From Paguma larvata (lineage: Eukaryota > Chordata > Mammalia > Carnivora > Viverridae), in contig CM057827.1 in NCBI GenBank assembly GCA_030068075.1, positions 71,004,500-71,068,499 on the forward strand: 64,000 nucleotides of DNA, in the 5' to 3' direction. The position numbers were made by a program, and so were the translations under genes. Shown one piece after another: positions 11,521-22,544 of this stretch (within the stretch, counting starts at the first letter, position 1; every line of letters begins with the position of its first letter). The notes beneath the pieces were generated by a model, which saw nothing but the letters and a program-made list of their open reading frames with translations, made no database searches and was not told the DNA's origin.

Positions 11521-11712
11521 TAGGACCTGGGTGACTCAGTTGGTTAAGTATCCAACGTCGATTCAGGTCATGATCTCATGGTTTGTGGGTTTGAGCCCTG
11601 CCTCGGACTCTGCACTGATGGTGTGGAGTCTGCTTGGGATTCTCTCTCTCCCTCTCTCTCTCTGCCCCTGTCCCACTCTCTCTCTCTCTCTCTCAAAAAA
11701 AAAAAATAAATA
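11521..11712 (+). mobile_element. Felid CanSINE (plus)
   Basis: A 'ggacctgggtgactcagttg' head, CT-rich tract and A-rich tail. Confidence 0.88.
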
Positions 11713-11715
11713 AGT

Positions 11716-11940
11716 AAACTTAAAAAGTTAGCAAACCAAATTTAACAGTACATTAAAAGGATCAGACACCATGCTCAAATGGGATTTATTCCAGGGATCC
11801 AAAATGGTTCAATATCTACAAATCCATAAACGAGATACACCACATTAACAAACTAAAGTGTGAAAATTGTTTGATCATCTCAATAGATAGAGGGAAAAAC
11901 AACATTAGACAAAATACAGCATCCTTTCATGGTAAAATAT
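11716..11940 (+). mobile_element. L1 ORF2 piece in opposite sense
   Basis: In the plus sense it reads as L1 RT-domain DNA ('gggatttattccagggatcc', then 'gacaaaatacagcatccttt'), whereas L1 on both sides is in minus sense. The same ORF2 region appears again in minus sense near 12100-12200, so this is an extra copy and not a simple inversion. Confidence 0.7.
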
Positions 11941-12471
11941 ATGCATGCCTTTTATTTCTTCTTAACTAATTGCATTGACTAGGATCCTTCAGTATAGTGT
12001 TAAAAAAAGTTGTGAAAGCCTTGTTCTTAATCTTAGGAAGCAAGTATTTAGTCTTTTACCATTTAGTATGATGCTTACTGTAGGTTTTTCATAAATACTC
12101 TATCGGTTTGAAGAAATTTTCTTCTAGTTTGCTAGGAGTTTTACAAAAAAATCATGTCTGACTGTTGAATTTTGCCAAATATTTTTTTCTGTATATAATG
12201 AGATGCTCATGTGGTTTTTTCCCCTCTTTTATTCTGTTAATATTGTGAATTACATGATTGATTTTTGGATGTTGAGCCAATCTTATATTTGCAAGATAAC
12301 CTTCACTTGGATAAAGATGTATTGTCTTTTTGATATATAATTGGAAATAATCTGCCAAGTTTTGTTAAGGGTTTTTCATTTATATTTCTGAGGAATATTT
12401 GTAATATTCTTTTTTTAAAAATATCTTTGTCTGATTTTGGTATCAAACCAAATTGTTGATTTTTTTTGTTT

Positions 12472-12664
12472 GTTTGTTTTGTTTTGTTAGAGAGAAAGAG
12501 AGAGAGCATTATCAGAGGAGTGGGGCAGAGGGAGAGAAAATCCTAAGCAGGCTCCATGCTTAGTGCAGGGCCCGACACAGAGCTCTAACCCACGATCTTG
12601 GGATCATGATCTGAGCCAAAATCAAGAGTCTGATGCTAAACTGACTGAGCCACCCAGGCGCACC
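12472..12664 (-). mobile_element. Felid CanSINE (minus) in L1
   Basis: GA-rich tract, 'gagctctaacccacgatctt' and a 'gagccacccaggcgcaccc' head. Confidence 0.88.
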
Positions 12665-13483
12665 CCCAAAATCAGTTTGATATCAAATGAGGGTAATGCT
12701 GACTTCATAAGTTAATTTGGGTAATGGTTCTTCTTCCTCTTCTGTTTTCTGCAAAAGTTTGTGTAGCATTGCTATTATAATTAGTAGAATCAACCAGCCT
12801 CTGGGCTTGAACTTTCCTTTTTTGGGGGAGGAAGGAGGTTTAAATTTCAAATGCAATTTCTTTAAAAACCATAAGACTATTAAGTTATCTATTTTATATT
12901 GATTGAAATTTGGTAGTTTGTGTCATTTTATTTAAGTTGTCATATAAGTTGGCATAGAGTTTTTCATAATGTTCCCTTATTACCTTTGAATGCCTATAGA
13001 ATCCATAGAGGTGTCTACTTTCTTATTTGTTATTCTATTATTGGTAATTTGTGTCTTCTCTTTTTGTGTCTTTTTCTTTTTTCCTACATTCTCCTTGCTT
13101 CAAGTTCGGCATAGAGAGTTTCTCTTCCATCAATTCTGCTAAATATCTCTGAAGTGAGACTCATTTGGTCTTAGTGGCCTGATTTTAGTAATGTAGCCAT
13201 CCCTGAGCTGATAACCATGGCCATGCTCTGATTGGTTGGGGATGAAGTCAGCATCATCTTGGCTACATGGACTGAGAATGAGAAGGGGCTTTCCTGAAAA
13301 ACTTCAGAGTCCTTTAACTTTAAGAATGAGGAATGGATACCAGGCAGGTAAAAAGTACACATGGCCATGCCATCATTTATGGTTTTTTATTCTGAAGAAG
13401 TCTAAAATTTTATATAACCAAATTTATAAATATATCTTTATGTTCCTTTTGGGAAAAAAATCCCTACAGATCTGTGGGGTTTT

Positions 13484-13636
13484 TTTTTTTGTTTGTTTTG
13501 TTTTTGTTTTTTTGAAGTAAGCTTCATGCACAGAGTGGAGACCAGTGTAGGGCTTGAACTCACGACCATGAGATCAAGGCCTGAGCTGAGATCAAGAGTT
13601 GGATGCTTAACGAACCGAGCCATCCCGGGGCCCCCT
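13484..13636 (-). mobile_element. Diverged CanSINE (minus)
   Basis: T-rich tail, 'gtagggcttgaactcacgac' and an end 'gagccatcccggggcccc'. The GA tract is missing. Confidence 0.75.
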
Positions 13637-13840
13637 ACTCATCTTTAATAAGACAATTTTTACCTAAATTTTCTTTTTTAATGTTTTTAAGGTTTTTATT
13701 TATTTAATTCATTTTGAATTTATTGCAGTTTAAGATATAAGGTGAGGATCTATCTTAAATTTCTCTTCAAGATACTAGATGATCTCTTAATTTACCTTCA
13801 TTTAATCAACATATTCCTTCAGCAAAACATAATACCTGGT
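13637..13840 (-). mobile_element. Old L1 remnant (minus)
   Basis: AT-rich antisense L1-like sequence ('tttattgcagtttaagatat'). Weakly supported. Confidence 0.4.
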
Positions 13841-13849
13841 ACTTAACAT

Positions 13850-14085
13850 GGACTTGTTTCATATCAAGCCATGTGCTAAGCATTCTAACATGTATTAATA
13901 CATTAATGTTTATAAGGGTTCTATGAGGCAGATACTATTATTGTCTGTATATATTGCTGATATACAAAGAAGTATTGCTTACTGAAAATTCAATGGCTAA
14001 TAGATACCTGGCATCTGAACTTAGGTGGTGGACTTCCAGTATCTTTTGGTAGGCTTCCAATCTCTGTGCTATAGTGCCTCTCAAA
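13850..14085 (-). repeat. MIR-like fragment (minus)
   Basis: A 'gttctatgaggcagatacta' word followed by a degraded 'aatggctaatagatacctgg' segment matches MIR in reverse orientation. Confidence 0.5.
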
Positions 14086-14610
14086 GTGATTGATGTCCAC
14101 AGCATGCCTTTGTAGTTACTTGCTTTGCAGCTAGTAGACTTCCATAGTACCCAGGCCTATTTTTGTTCCCACCAGTTGGCTTGTACTAAGAATCTGTTGT
14201 TTGTTTACAAAGCTCCATTTGATGATTGGACTTGTTATTATAATTACATATTTTAGCTAAATAAAGATAAAGCAATGAAATATGACCATAAAAACAAAGT
14301 TATCTATGAAAACCAAGTTGATTCCTTTCAACAGATTCCATAAACACAGATAATGCAAAAATTTGGTTGATTGAGGTGTCGGCAAGAACTGTGAAGATTG
14401 GCAAACAAGCAAAAAGCAAAAACTCTACAGTTCTGCTCTCAGTTTCCCAAGCATCTTTGAAATTTTTGTATTATTGAAATAAATCCTAATGAAACTGGTT
14501 TAAACAAGAAAGACTACAACAATCATCACACTCATTCTCATAAAAAGGATGTTTATAGATCAGTGAATACATATTTGTTTATAGTTTTAATTTCGACTAA
14601 GTGCATAAAA
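14086..14610. other. Gene-free, nothing recognised
   Basis: AT-rich DNA without a coding frame or a repeat that I can name. Confidence 0.4.
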
Positions 14611-14627
14611 TGTGTATCATCTTTAAA

Positions 14628-14839
14628 ATTTTTTTAAATGTTTATTTACTTTTGAGAGAGAGAGAGAGAGAGAGAGCCCACACATGAGTGGGGGAAAGGC
14701 AGAGAGAAAGGGACAGAGGACCAGAAGCAGGCTCCACGTTGACAGAAGAGAACCCTCAAACTCACAGAACTGTGAGATTGTGATCTGAGCCAAAGTCAGA
14801 CGCTTAACAACTTAACTGACTGAGCCAACCAAGCGCCCT
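14628..14839 (-). mobile_element. Felid CanSINE (minus)
   Basis: Imperfect target-site duplication 'tgtgtatcatctttaaa' (14611-14627) and 'tgtgtatcacttttaaa' (14843-14859). Contains a (GA)n run. Confidence 0.9.
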
Positions 14840-14859
14840 AGGTGTGTATCACTTTTAAA

Positions 14860-15531
14860 TTGTTCTTTGGCTTTAACTTCCTCCTTGCCCCCGCATAACC
14901 CACCAAGTACTAGTCATGTCTCTGAAAGGAACTTGTTTACCTGGATAGCCAATAGTCTTGGCATCGTTTATTGATTTGAACTTCTTTTTTTCACTGATTA
15001 GAAAATGTACTCAATCATCTGCTAGTTCCTTATGTATACTGCATTATCTTTCCAGATTATCTATCCAGTTCCATTGTTCTATTTGTTAGTTCTTGACTTA
15101 GTGTTTTAACACCCGATACATTCTTTAGCTTAATATTTATTGGATATTGCAACTCACAAATATTTCCTTACACGTCTTATTTCCGAAGTTTATTATCAAT
15201 ATATTCTTGTAGAGGATCTTTTTATCAATTATGAGAGGTTCTAGTGAAGAAGGTATTCTATCCTTCATTATAACTTAAAAATGAGGCAAGATTAACGAAC
15301 TCAGATACAACATCGAGTCAGAAGCATGAACACATACCAGCATAGTAGTGGTCTACTGAGGTTTCTGTACCCTCTGAGAAGATTGCATGACCCAATAATA
15401 CATGTAAGAAACCACTGTAGGTTAGAGCGCCTGCTAAAAATTGTCAGGAAGGAGATAGTTCATGGAGATCATGGCAGAACTGCATTTGTAGAGGTTCAAG
15501 CAAGGAATGAACTTTTCCCTCTCAGGTCAAG
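14860..15531 (-). other. Gene-free, old L1 traces
   Basis: 14990-15230 resembles decayed antisense L1 ('ccagttccattgttctattt'); the rest is unrecognised. The 79-aa frame at 15326-15565 runs into a SINE and is not credible. Confidence 0.35.
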
Positions 15532-15756
15532 CTTTTTTTTTAAAAAATTTTTAATATTTATTTAGTTTTGAAGGACAGAGAGACAGAGCATGAGTAGGGG
15601 AGGAGCATAAAGAGAGGAAGACACAGAATCTGAAGCAGGCTCCAGGCTCTGAGCTGTCACACAGAGCCCCATGCAGAGCTCAAACTCACAAACCACGAGA
15701 TCATGACCTGAGCTGACATCGGACGCTTAACCAGCTGAGCCTCCCAGGTGCCCCAG
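15532..15756 (-). mobile_element. Felid CanSINE (minus) beside OR-A
   Basis: GA-rich tract, 'gcagagctcaaactcacaaa' and a 'gagcctcccaggtgcccc' head. Its right edge lies only about 14 bp from the OR-A stop codon, so any OR-A 3' UTR would run through this SINE. Confidence 0.9.
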
Positions 15757-15769
15757 GCCCAGCTTATTT

Positions 15770-16699
15770 TTATGAGAAGAGATTGCTCAATTGCTTGCTA
15801 AATACCTGCTTCACCTGTTTATTCCTCAGGGTGTAGATGAAGGGATTGAGCATCGGGGTCACCACGGTGTTGAGCAAGGCCACCACCTTGTTCCTGTCCT
15901 CCCCCTCTTTTCCCTTGCCTGACCGGACGTACATGAAGATGCAGCTGCCATAGAAGAGAGACACAACAATGATGTGGGAGGAGCAGGTTGAGAAGGCTTT
16001 CTGCCTCTCCTTGGCGGAGGGGATGCGCAGGATGGTGTGGAGGATGTGGGCATAGCAGGTGGCCGTCACGGACAGGGTGCCCAGCAAGCTGAAGTTGGCC
16101 ACAATAAAACCCAGAAGCTCTATCAGACTCGTGTCTGCACATATGAGTTCCAGGAGTGGAAAGTTGTCACAGAAGAAATGATTAATGACATTGGGGCCAC
16201 AAAACGGTTGCTGAAGTATGATGGAGCTTGGAAAGACAATGAGAAGGAATCCTGCCATCCATGAACAAAGAACCAGCTGCACACAGGCCCTTTTGCTCAT
16301 GATGGTGGCATAACGCAAGGGGTTACATATGGCCACATACCTGTCAAAGGACATCACTGCCAGTAGGAAGAATTCTGTGGTACCCAGGAAGAAATAGAGG
16401 AAAAACTGGAGAAAGCAGCCTGGGAGAGAGATGGTCTTGTATCCAGTCAGGATGTTGGTCAGCATCTTGGGGAAGATGACTGAGGTGAACCAGATCTCCA
16501 GGACAGCAAAGTTGCGGAGGAAGTAGTACATGGGGGTGTGGAGGCACCTGTCCACGAGGGTGATGCCCACGATGAGGAGATTCCCCAGCAGAGTGAGGAG
16601 GTAGGTGAGGAACAGCCCCAGGAAGATGAGCATCTGCAGCTCACAGGCATCTGAGAGTCCCAGCAGGACAAACTCGGTGACAGTGGTGTGGTTCCTCAT
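15770..16699 (-). CDS. Olfactory receptor, class II (OR-A)
   Basis: A seven-transmembrane odorant receptor, expected in cilia of olfactory neurons coupling through G-alpha-olf to adenylate cyclase. The 309 residues show the family marks in order: N-glycosylation site NHT (3-5), GN at 39-40 in TM1, LHTPMY (53-58), TM3 cysteine C95, [15 protein letters not shown] (116-130), extracellular-loop cysteines C167/C177/C187, KAFSTCSSH (234-242) and [12 protein letters not shown] (282-293). The frame is open up to 16837, but I chose the ATG at 16699: it gives the standard MRNHTT-type start, and a splice acceptor-like site lies between the two. It resembles family 6 (OR6C/OR2AP1-like), from memory only. 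Unlike B and C it has F30, C52 and F99, and its last nine residues (SKQLSNLFS) differ. It looks functional. Confidence 0.95.
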   Translation of the reverse strand: MRNHTTVTEFVLLGLSDACELQMLIFLGLFLTYLLTLLGNLLIVGITLVDRCLHTPMYYFLRNFAVLEIWFTSVIFPKMLTNILTGYKTISLPGCFLQFFLYFFLGTTEFFLLAVMSFDRYVAICNPLRYATIMSKRACVQLVLCSWMAGFLLIVFPSSIILQQPFCGPNVINHFFCDNFPLLELICADTSLIELLGFIVANFSLLGTLSVTATCYAHILHTILRIPSAKERQKAFSTCSSHIIVVSLFYGSCIFMYVRSGKGKEGEDRNKVVALLNTVVTPMLNPFIYTLRNKQVKQVFSKQLSNLFS

Positions 16700-17036
16700 G
16701 GTTCCTCTGACCTCTGCTGGAGGTGGCCAATCAGAGGTGTGCAGCATCAGGAGGAGTGATGTTCTGTAGACCAGAGGACACTTAGAACTGAAAGGAAAGA
16801 AGGATCCAGAGCTGAAGGAGTCTTTTAATTCTTTCATCTATGAGTCCCTTTGTCTCCCTCCTCAGGCTGGTTGTCCAGATCTCATTGAGTTAGCATCAAG
16901 TCACATATATATTGACCTAACTTAAATTCTTTTTTTGGAGTCTTTGGGAAAAGCTTTCCATTTCACTGTTTCTATTAGGGAACTCTGTATTAAACACCTT
17001 TAATGCTTTTGTCATATTCATCCAACTTCTAACAGG
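16700..17036. repeat. Segmental duplication, OR-A upstream flank, part 1
   Basis: Paralogous to 28653-29476 apart from two SINEs found only in the B copy. Shared words include 'caggctggttgtccagatct' and 'gtcatattcatccaacttct'. Confidence 0.85.
16775..16810 (-). other. Putative 3' splice acceptor of OR-A
   Basis: On the minus strand a pyrimidine run followed by CAG ('tctttcctttcag') ends at 16788. The exon would start at 16787, 88 bp before the ATG. The same word is kept upstream of OR-B (28741-28742) and OR-C (36994-36995). OR genes usually carry non-coding 5' exons; none could be located here. Confidence 0.5.
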
Positions 17037-18133
17037 GAGTCTCTCAAGTGTATGAAAATATATTCCACTGCAAATCCTGTATCCAATGGATCACAGAGCT
17101 TGATAGAAAGCATTGATGGAATATTTACCGTATAGCTTGTTACAGAAGGTACTTAAGTTAAAGATGGTGGTTGCATCTATGCTCTATCATTCACCAACAA
17201 GTCTGGGACCGTTATACACCACACCAAAACTGTTTCCTTGGTGGGAACAATAAGAGCACATTTGTAAAAAGTTCTCCCGGAACTTAAATAAATAAGGTAT
17301 ATCTAACACTTAGGACAAGGCTAGCCACAGAGCAAGCAGTCACATAATGTTAGCTATTTTAATTTCCCCCTTTGTGACTGAAACTCTAGTAGGACAATAA
17401 TAAAAGGAAATCAGAGTAAAATTGGAGAAAAGATACCGTGACTCAGGGCAATATGTATTTAAACAAAATGTTTAAAAAATACATAGATATTATCATTATG
17501 GAAAGTTTAGGAAACATAGAAAATCCATAGAAAATGGAGTACAAAGTTTCATGTGTAGCCCCATAGAGACATTTTTATTCAGATTTTTATTTATTTCTAT
17601 TGTATTTTTTCCATTCTTAACTAGTGTTTATTGTTTTACATACCATGCTCATAGATTACATATTTTATACCTCTTTCCTTCTGACATATTACTATGGGAG
17701 ATTTTTTCATGTTATTATAAATATTTTGTTAATTTATTTGAGGGATGCAAGCACTATGAAACTGATACATAGTGAGGGAGAGAGCATATATTTGTAGATG
17801 AGGCATCATGCTAAATTCTTTGGGATAATGTCCTAATAATGATAACAAAGAATCACAACAATTAGTGGTGATATTCAAAATTGTTCATTGGTCAATTTCA
17901 AATTTAGAGAATATATCTTTGTTTAAAACTATTGTCACTTCTATGTTTTTCATTGCTTAATATTGTCCTTGGAGATCTGGATACAGAACTAGGCAAGCTT
18001 GTCTTTGGTTATTCTTTATAGAAATGACAGGTTATGGCAAGGTTCTTTAGGGAATAGGTGACTCCATCCAAGACAGGAGCAGTACCTAATGTGATCAGAT
18101 TGCATTAGAAAAGTGATAACATGCTACATTATA
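17037..18133. other. 1.1-kb segment missing from the OR-B copy
   Basis: AT-rich, gene-free DNA. In the B unit the flanks of this segment are joined directly near 29476, so it was either deleted there or gained here. A 73-aa frame at 17551-17772 has no family resemblance. Confidence 0.6.
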
Positions 18134-18858
18134 GCTTGTGACATATGTATTTTCATGGAGAAGGACTGGATGAGAACATGGAAAAAGGAACATGATTGCT
18201 AGTAAGAATGGGGGGATCGTGGGTGATTTTTCTTTCCTCTTTTAATTATTGTAATGTTTACTTATGAAATAACTTACGTTCAAACTCGTAAGAGAAACCA
18301 GCACAGTGAGCCCGTTTGCGTTAAGATTTGGGCAGAAAGTTTCAGGAGAGACAAAGGGGAAACAAATGACTGTCCATGAAAACAGTGAGCAAAAGCTTTA
18401 GAGATTCTGGGACTCATGAGCTAGACCTGGATCAGGATAGTGAGAATGATGAAAAGAATCAAAAAGGTCAGCTGGGCGGTAGTCTGCCTGGGGCACCTGC
18501 AAGCACATGACATGTTTCTGGCCAGAGTGTCCACAGCAATCTGATTCCCCTCCCCCTTTCCAAAAATGGCACCCACGCAGGTTACCTCACTAGCTACCAG
18601 GTGAGGTGCTCTATGGTCTTCAAGGCAGTGGTGATGATGGAGACTCCTGGTTTTCACAGGAAACTCCTGGCTCTGCAATGTTGCCCGAAGACTAAGCTTC
18701 TTAGGGGATCCACCAGGGATTCAAAAATGAAGGAAGCTCCAGAGCTGTAACATGATCCGAAGGTCATGGACATAGAAGGGTCCTGTCTTCTTTGTACCCC
18801 ACGTGTCACCAACCTCCATGTTTTCCAACAACCAGTCTTCCTTAAGAAATGCTCTGTG

Positions 18859-19077
18859 GGGGCGCCTGGGTGGCTCAGTCGGTTGAGTGGCCGACTTCGG
18901 CTCAGGTCACGATCTCATGGTCTGTGAGTTCAAGCCCCGCGTCGGGTTCTGTGCTGACAGCTCAGAGCCTGCAGCCTGCTTCAGATTCTGTGTCTCTCTC
19001 TCTCTGCCCTTCTCCTGCTCATGCTCTGTCTCTATGTCTCAAAAATAAATAAACATAAAAAAAAAAAAAAAAAAAAA
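18859..19077 (+). mobile_element. Young felid CanSINE with empty paralogous site
   Basis: A near-consensus SINE with a perfect 15-bp target-site duplication 'aagaaatgctctgtg' (18844-18858 and 19078-19092) and a homopolymer A tail. The OR-B copy has the uninterrupted target once at 30197-30211. Confidence 0.98.
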
Positions 19078-19568
19078 AAGAAATGCTCTGTGACTCCTTT
19101 GTCACCAACATCCCCAGATAGCTCATCTCCGCACATTCCCCAGAACTTCTGGGGTCGCCAATTTTTCAGCAAGTTTCTGTTGCTTCTGCCCCTTCACAGC
19201 ATCCTTGCTGGACCACTTTCCTGGGGAAATGGGTGTAGAAACATAATTATTCACCCATCCGCCCTAAACTAAGGCAGAGACAGACATCTTATGATGAGAT
19301 TCATATGACTCATCTTCAGTTGAGCTTAAGAGGCTTCTAGGCAGAATGGTACATGCCCTTCCAGGGGCATGGTGCCCATAGAGGATCCTGGGGTAACCTA
19401 TCAGTGGCAGACTCCTTGTCTCTGTGGAGCTGGCATCGGGCCTGGGCTGCCTGAAGTTCTGTTTGGTCTCCATGGAACTCAGAGATCTACAGGGTACACA
19501 GCTCAAACTTAGCCAGTCTAGAGTTTCCCATTCTTTTGCAGGATGGAGCTGTGCTTCCCCTGAGATTC

Positions 19569-19586
19569 ATTACCACCGGTGGTAAT
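19569..19586. repeat. 18-bp perfect palindrome
   Basis: attaccaccggtggtaat is its own reverse complement. It is kept in the B copy at 30683-30700. Confidence 0.9.
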
Positions 19587-19880
19587 AGGGACCTAGGAAG
19601 GTCCCTTACCTCTAACTTTCTTCAACTTTGAGATTGAGAGTGTACTTTGTTCTGGGTGAGAAACTCAAAACTCCTAATGAAGCTTAAGTATAACAAAGAA
19701 GTGCAGTTAGTAAAACATTCAACAAATATTTGTTGAGTGCTTATTGTGTGGCAAGTATTGGTTTACGCACCAGAGATGTAGAGGCAGGGCCTTGTGGGGA
19801 CCAAAGACATTCAACCATTGCACTAATAAGTAATTAGTATTGTGACTAGTGTTCTGAAGGAGAGCTCATAAGATATCCTG

Positions 19881-22544
19881 GGCTTGACTTAAGGACAAGG
19901 GAAGTTGTTCCTGATGAAGTTCTATACAGCTGAGACCTGTAGGGTGAGTAGGCACGTGGGGGATGAAATACTTTAATTAATTAATTAATCCTTCATTCAA
20001 CACATGTTGAGCACCTACTATGTGCCAGGCTCTGTGCACTGAGGATGACTATGAGTGGTGACTGAAACATACATGCTCCCAGTCACCATGGAACTTCCTC
20101 TCCATTGGGAGAATCTTGGTAAGAGGGTCTTGGAACTGTCCCCATCTTAGTCATTGACCCATTCAAGTGAAAACTGCTCTGTGATCCTACCTTTCTCTTT
20201 GGTCATCAAACTATTGCCTAGAGTGGGTAAAACTGGCTGAGATAAGTTGACTGCAATAAGCAGTATGATTTTAAGAGCCAATGATGTATTCGAAAAGCCA
20301 AATGAGTGACTGGCTTTCACCTATCTGTTTCAATTGGCTGAGTAAGTTAAGTTGATTAGGGTTACTCTCTCTTGGGAATCTGGCTTTCTTGATGTGGTAG
20401 GATGACTAGGGTTGGCAACCCACTCTAACACCTCATTATGTCATATAAACTGCCTTTGTAGTCACCTTACTCCTGTTAAGAGTTATGACTACACCTGTGA
20501 CCAATAAGAAGGAGGTCCCAGTAGTTGGACAGGTGAGGTAAAGACTGAACATGGCATACAGTAGTTATACCTGCTGGGATCTGCTTATAGAAATTTTATT
20601 CCTTCTCTGCTCAGACCAGAAAGGGCCTAGATTTCTGAGTTCTGTAGCTTTTGAATGGTGCTCACTCATCAGTGGGCGAGGGCATGGTGAGAAATTAAAA
20701 CTTTGATTCTCCTATGTGATAAAGGTTCTCTCTTTTCTTCACTGGATCTTGAGAGGGCCGGGGAGAATATAAAAACTTGCCCATGGTTTTATCCTTAATT
20801 TGTACATCTTTGTTTCTGTGTAAAGGGCCTGTCATCAGAAACAAAAAGAACCTGATTTACTCTCCTCCGAACAGAAAAACTATTTTTTTTTTCTCACACT
20901 AAAACTCAGAGGAGGAACACATGCCTGTAAATATGGACTAGCAAGACAGTAGAAGGGCTCTGAAGGCATAGAGGTGGGCGTTTGAGGAAAGAAAAAGGAG
21001 TGAGACCTGCCTTAGATAGAAGTCCAGGAAAGGCAGGCCCAAGGAAGTATGAATGCAGCCCAGACTGAAAGACAGAGCTGGAGTTACCCGGGTGACTGTT
21101 TGGGAGATTTCCAGGCAAAGACAAGGTGGTATTTCAAGACCATGATACAGCAAAGGGGTGGTGTTTTTGAAGCACAGCAAGAAGGCCAGTGAGTCAGAAA
21201 GACGGTGATAGTGATTTGAGATTTGGCTGAAGAGTTGTATTGGGTTCTGGATTTGCAGAGCCTTGAGGGCCTCACCTGGTAAGGAGGATGGTGCATTCCA
21301 AGTGCAAAAGGAAGCCCTTGGAAGGTTTTCAGCAGAGAAGTGACACGATCTTCTTTATGTTTTAAAAAGGCAGCACTATTTTCTTTATGTTTTAAAAAGA
21401 CGGCACTGTTTTCAGGTGCTGGCAGATAGTAGGAAGATGAAATTGGAATAAGGGAGAGGACCAAGAAAGTGGATCAAAGGATTTATTGCAGGGTGTGGGG
21501 GAGAAATCACATAGGAAAATTGTCATTACTTCTGACAAAGAGTTAATAGACTATGAGAAAAAATAGGGGCAGGCAAATGTGGATTGAAGGTATGAGCAAA
21601 GGAAATGTGGGCCACAAGTATAATACCTTGGAAATCACCTCTGGTCAGTCAGGCAAAGGCAGAGCACAGAAAGGGGATCCTTGAAGAGGGAGTGGTTGGT
21701 GGTTCAAATAAACTGCAGCCAGTAGATATCCAGGAAGTCTGTCTGCAGGTAGTAAAAATTTTTGGCTAGCTGGTAGTTTAGGAGTGTGACTGTAGTTCCT
21801 GGAAAGGTTGGGGAACAGACTGGCAGAAACTAAGTAGAAACCACGTCCTCAATGGATGGAAGAATAGGCATGGTCTCAGGATCAGGATTGAAGCACTGAA
21901 TAGAAGGCCAGGGTCCAATTCCCAGGACTGGGCACAAGAGCCTTTGTTTCAGAAACAGGGCAAAAGTTTAGTGACTACAAAAGGAACACCAGGGGAATGT
22001 GGACTACCAGGAAGTGAGGCTGAGGCTGCGTCCCAGAGAGCTGGCCTGAATCTTTCCCAAATCTTCCTGCCTGCAGCCAGAACTGTCCCAGAACTTGGAG
22101 CGCAGGGTCAAATGAGGAAAGGACAGGTTTTGCCATGAGGGAACCACCAATGAGATCACTTAAGAGTTGTCACACGGTATTCTGCCATGTACGCTTTGCC
22201 TGCCTTGTCTTCTCTTAGTCATTGCTCTGCTACCTTAAATTCCATTCCATTCAATTCGGTCAAGATTTATTGAGCACTCACTTTGTGTTAAGTGCCATGG
22301 GGGAACCCAACAATGAAGATGACATGGTCCCTGCTCTATAGGAGCCCATGATGGAGTATTTTGTCTAGGTGATTATTATATAGGTGGATTGCATTGTAGC
22401 CTCTTGGAGATTCCATAGAGATTATGTTTGCTCCTAGCTACCAGAATAGCAACAAAAGTAATACGGTCTCTGTGTTGTTAGGGAAGTTTGTGATATTCAG
22501 TGGGACATCAGATAGCATATTTACTTTGTGTCACAGATTGGTCT
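19881..22544. other. Gene-free; ancient repeats and a small tandem duplication
   Basis: Ancient 'tgagcacctactatgtgcca'-type repeats at about 19985-20050 and 22255-22345. A roughly 32-bp tandem duplication ('ttctttatgttttaaaaa') lies at 21350-21412. Open frames at 21084-21464 (minus) and 21944-22138 (plus) show no protein family. I see no gene. Confidence 0.45.

Larger units (their letters stand above)
9613..13480 (-). mobile_element. Old L1, minus, interrupted
   Basis: On the minus strand this reads as L1 ORF2 from its 3' part upward. The reverse complement of the 'CTGGGAAAACTGGACAGC' ORF2 block is near 10300, and the 'AATGAATTCAGGAAAGTTG' block is near 11480. Many stops make it dead. It is broken by SINEs at 10678, 11141, 11521 and 12472 and by a small L1 piece in the opposite sense at 11716-11940. 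The region after about 13200 is less certain. Confidence 0.7.
18134..19880. repeat. Segmental duplication, OR-A upstream flank, part 2
   Basis: Close paralogue of 29480-30985, roughly 97% by eye, interrupted by the SINE at 18859-19077. Possible non-coding OR exons could lie here. The similarity ends near 19880, where the B copy runs into L1. Confidence 0.85.

Noticed and set aside
16037..16264. 75-aa plus-strand frame repeated at 36243-36470
   Set aside because: Antisense shadow of the conserved OR coding region; its sequence simply follows the receptor codons.
16700..16837. 46-residue N-terminal extension of OR-A (and 24 residues in B and C)
   Set aside because: Not part of any known OR N-terminus, differs in length among the copies, and is crossed by or lies next to an acceptor-like site.
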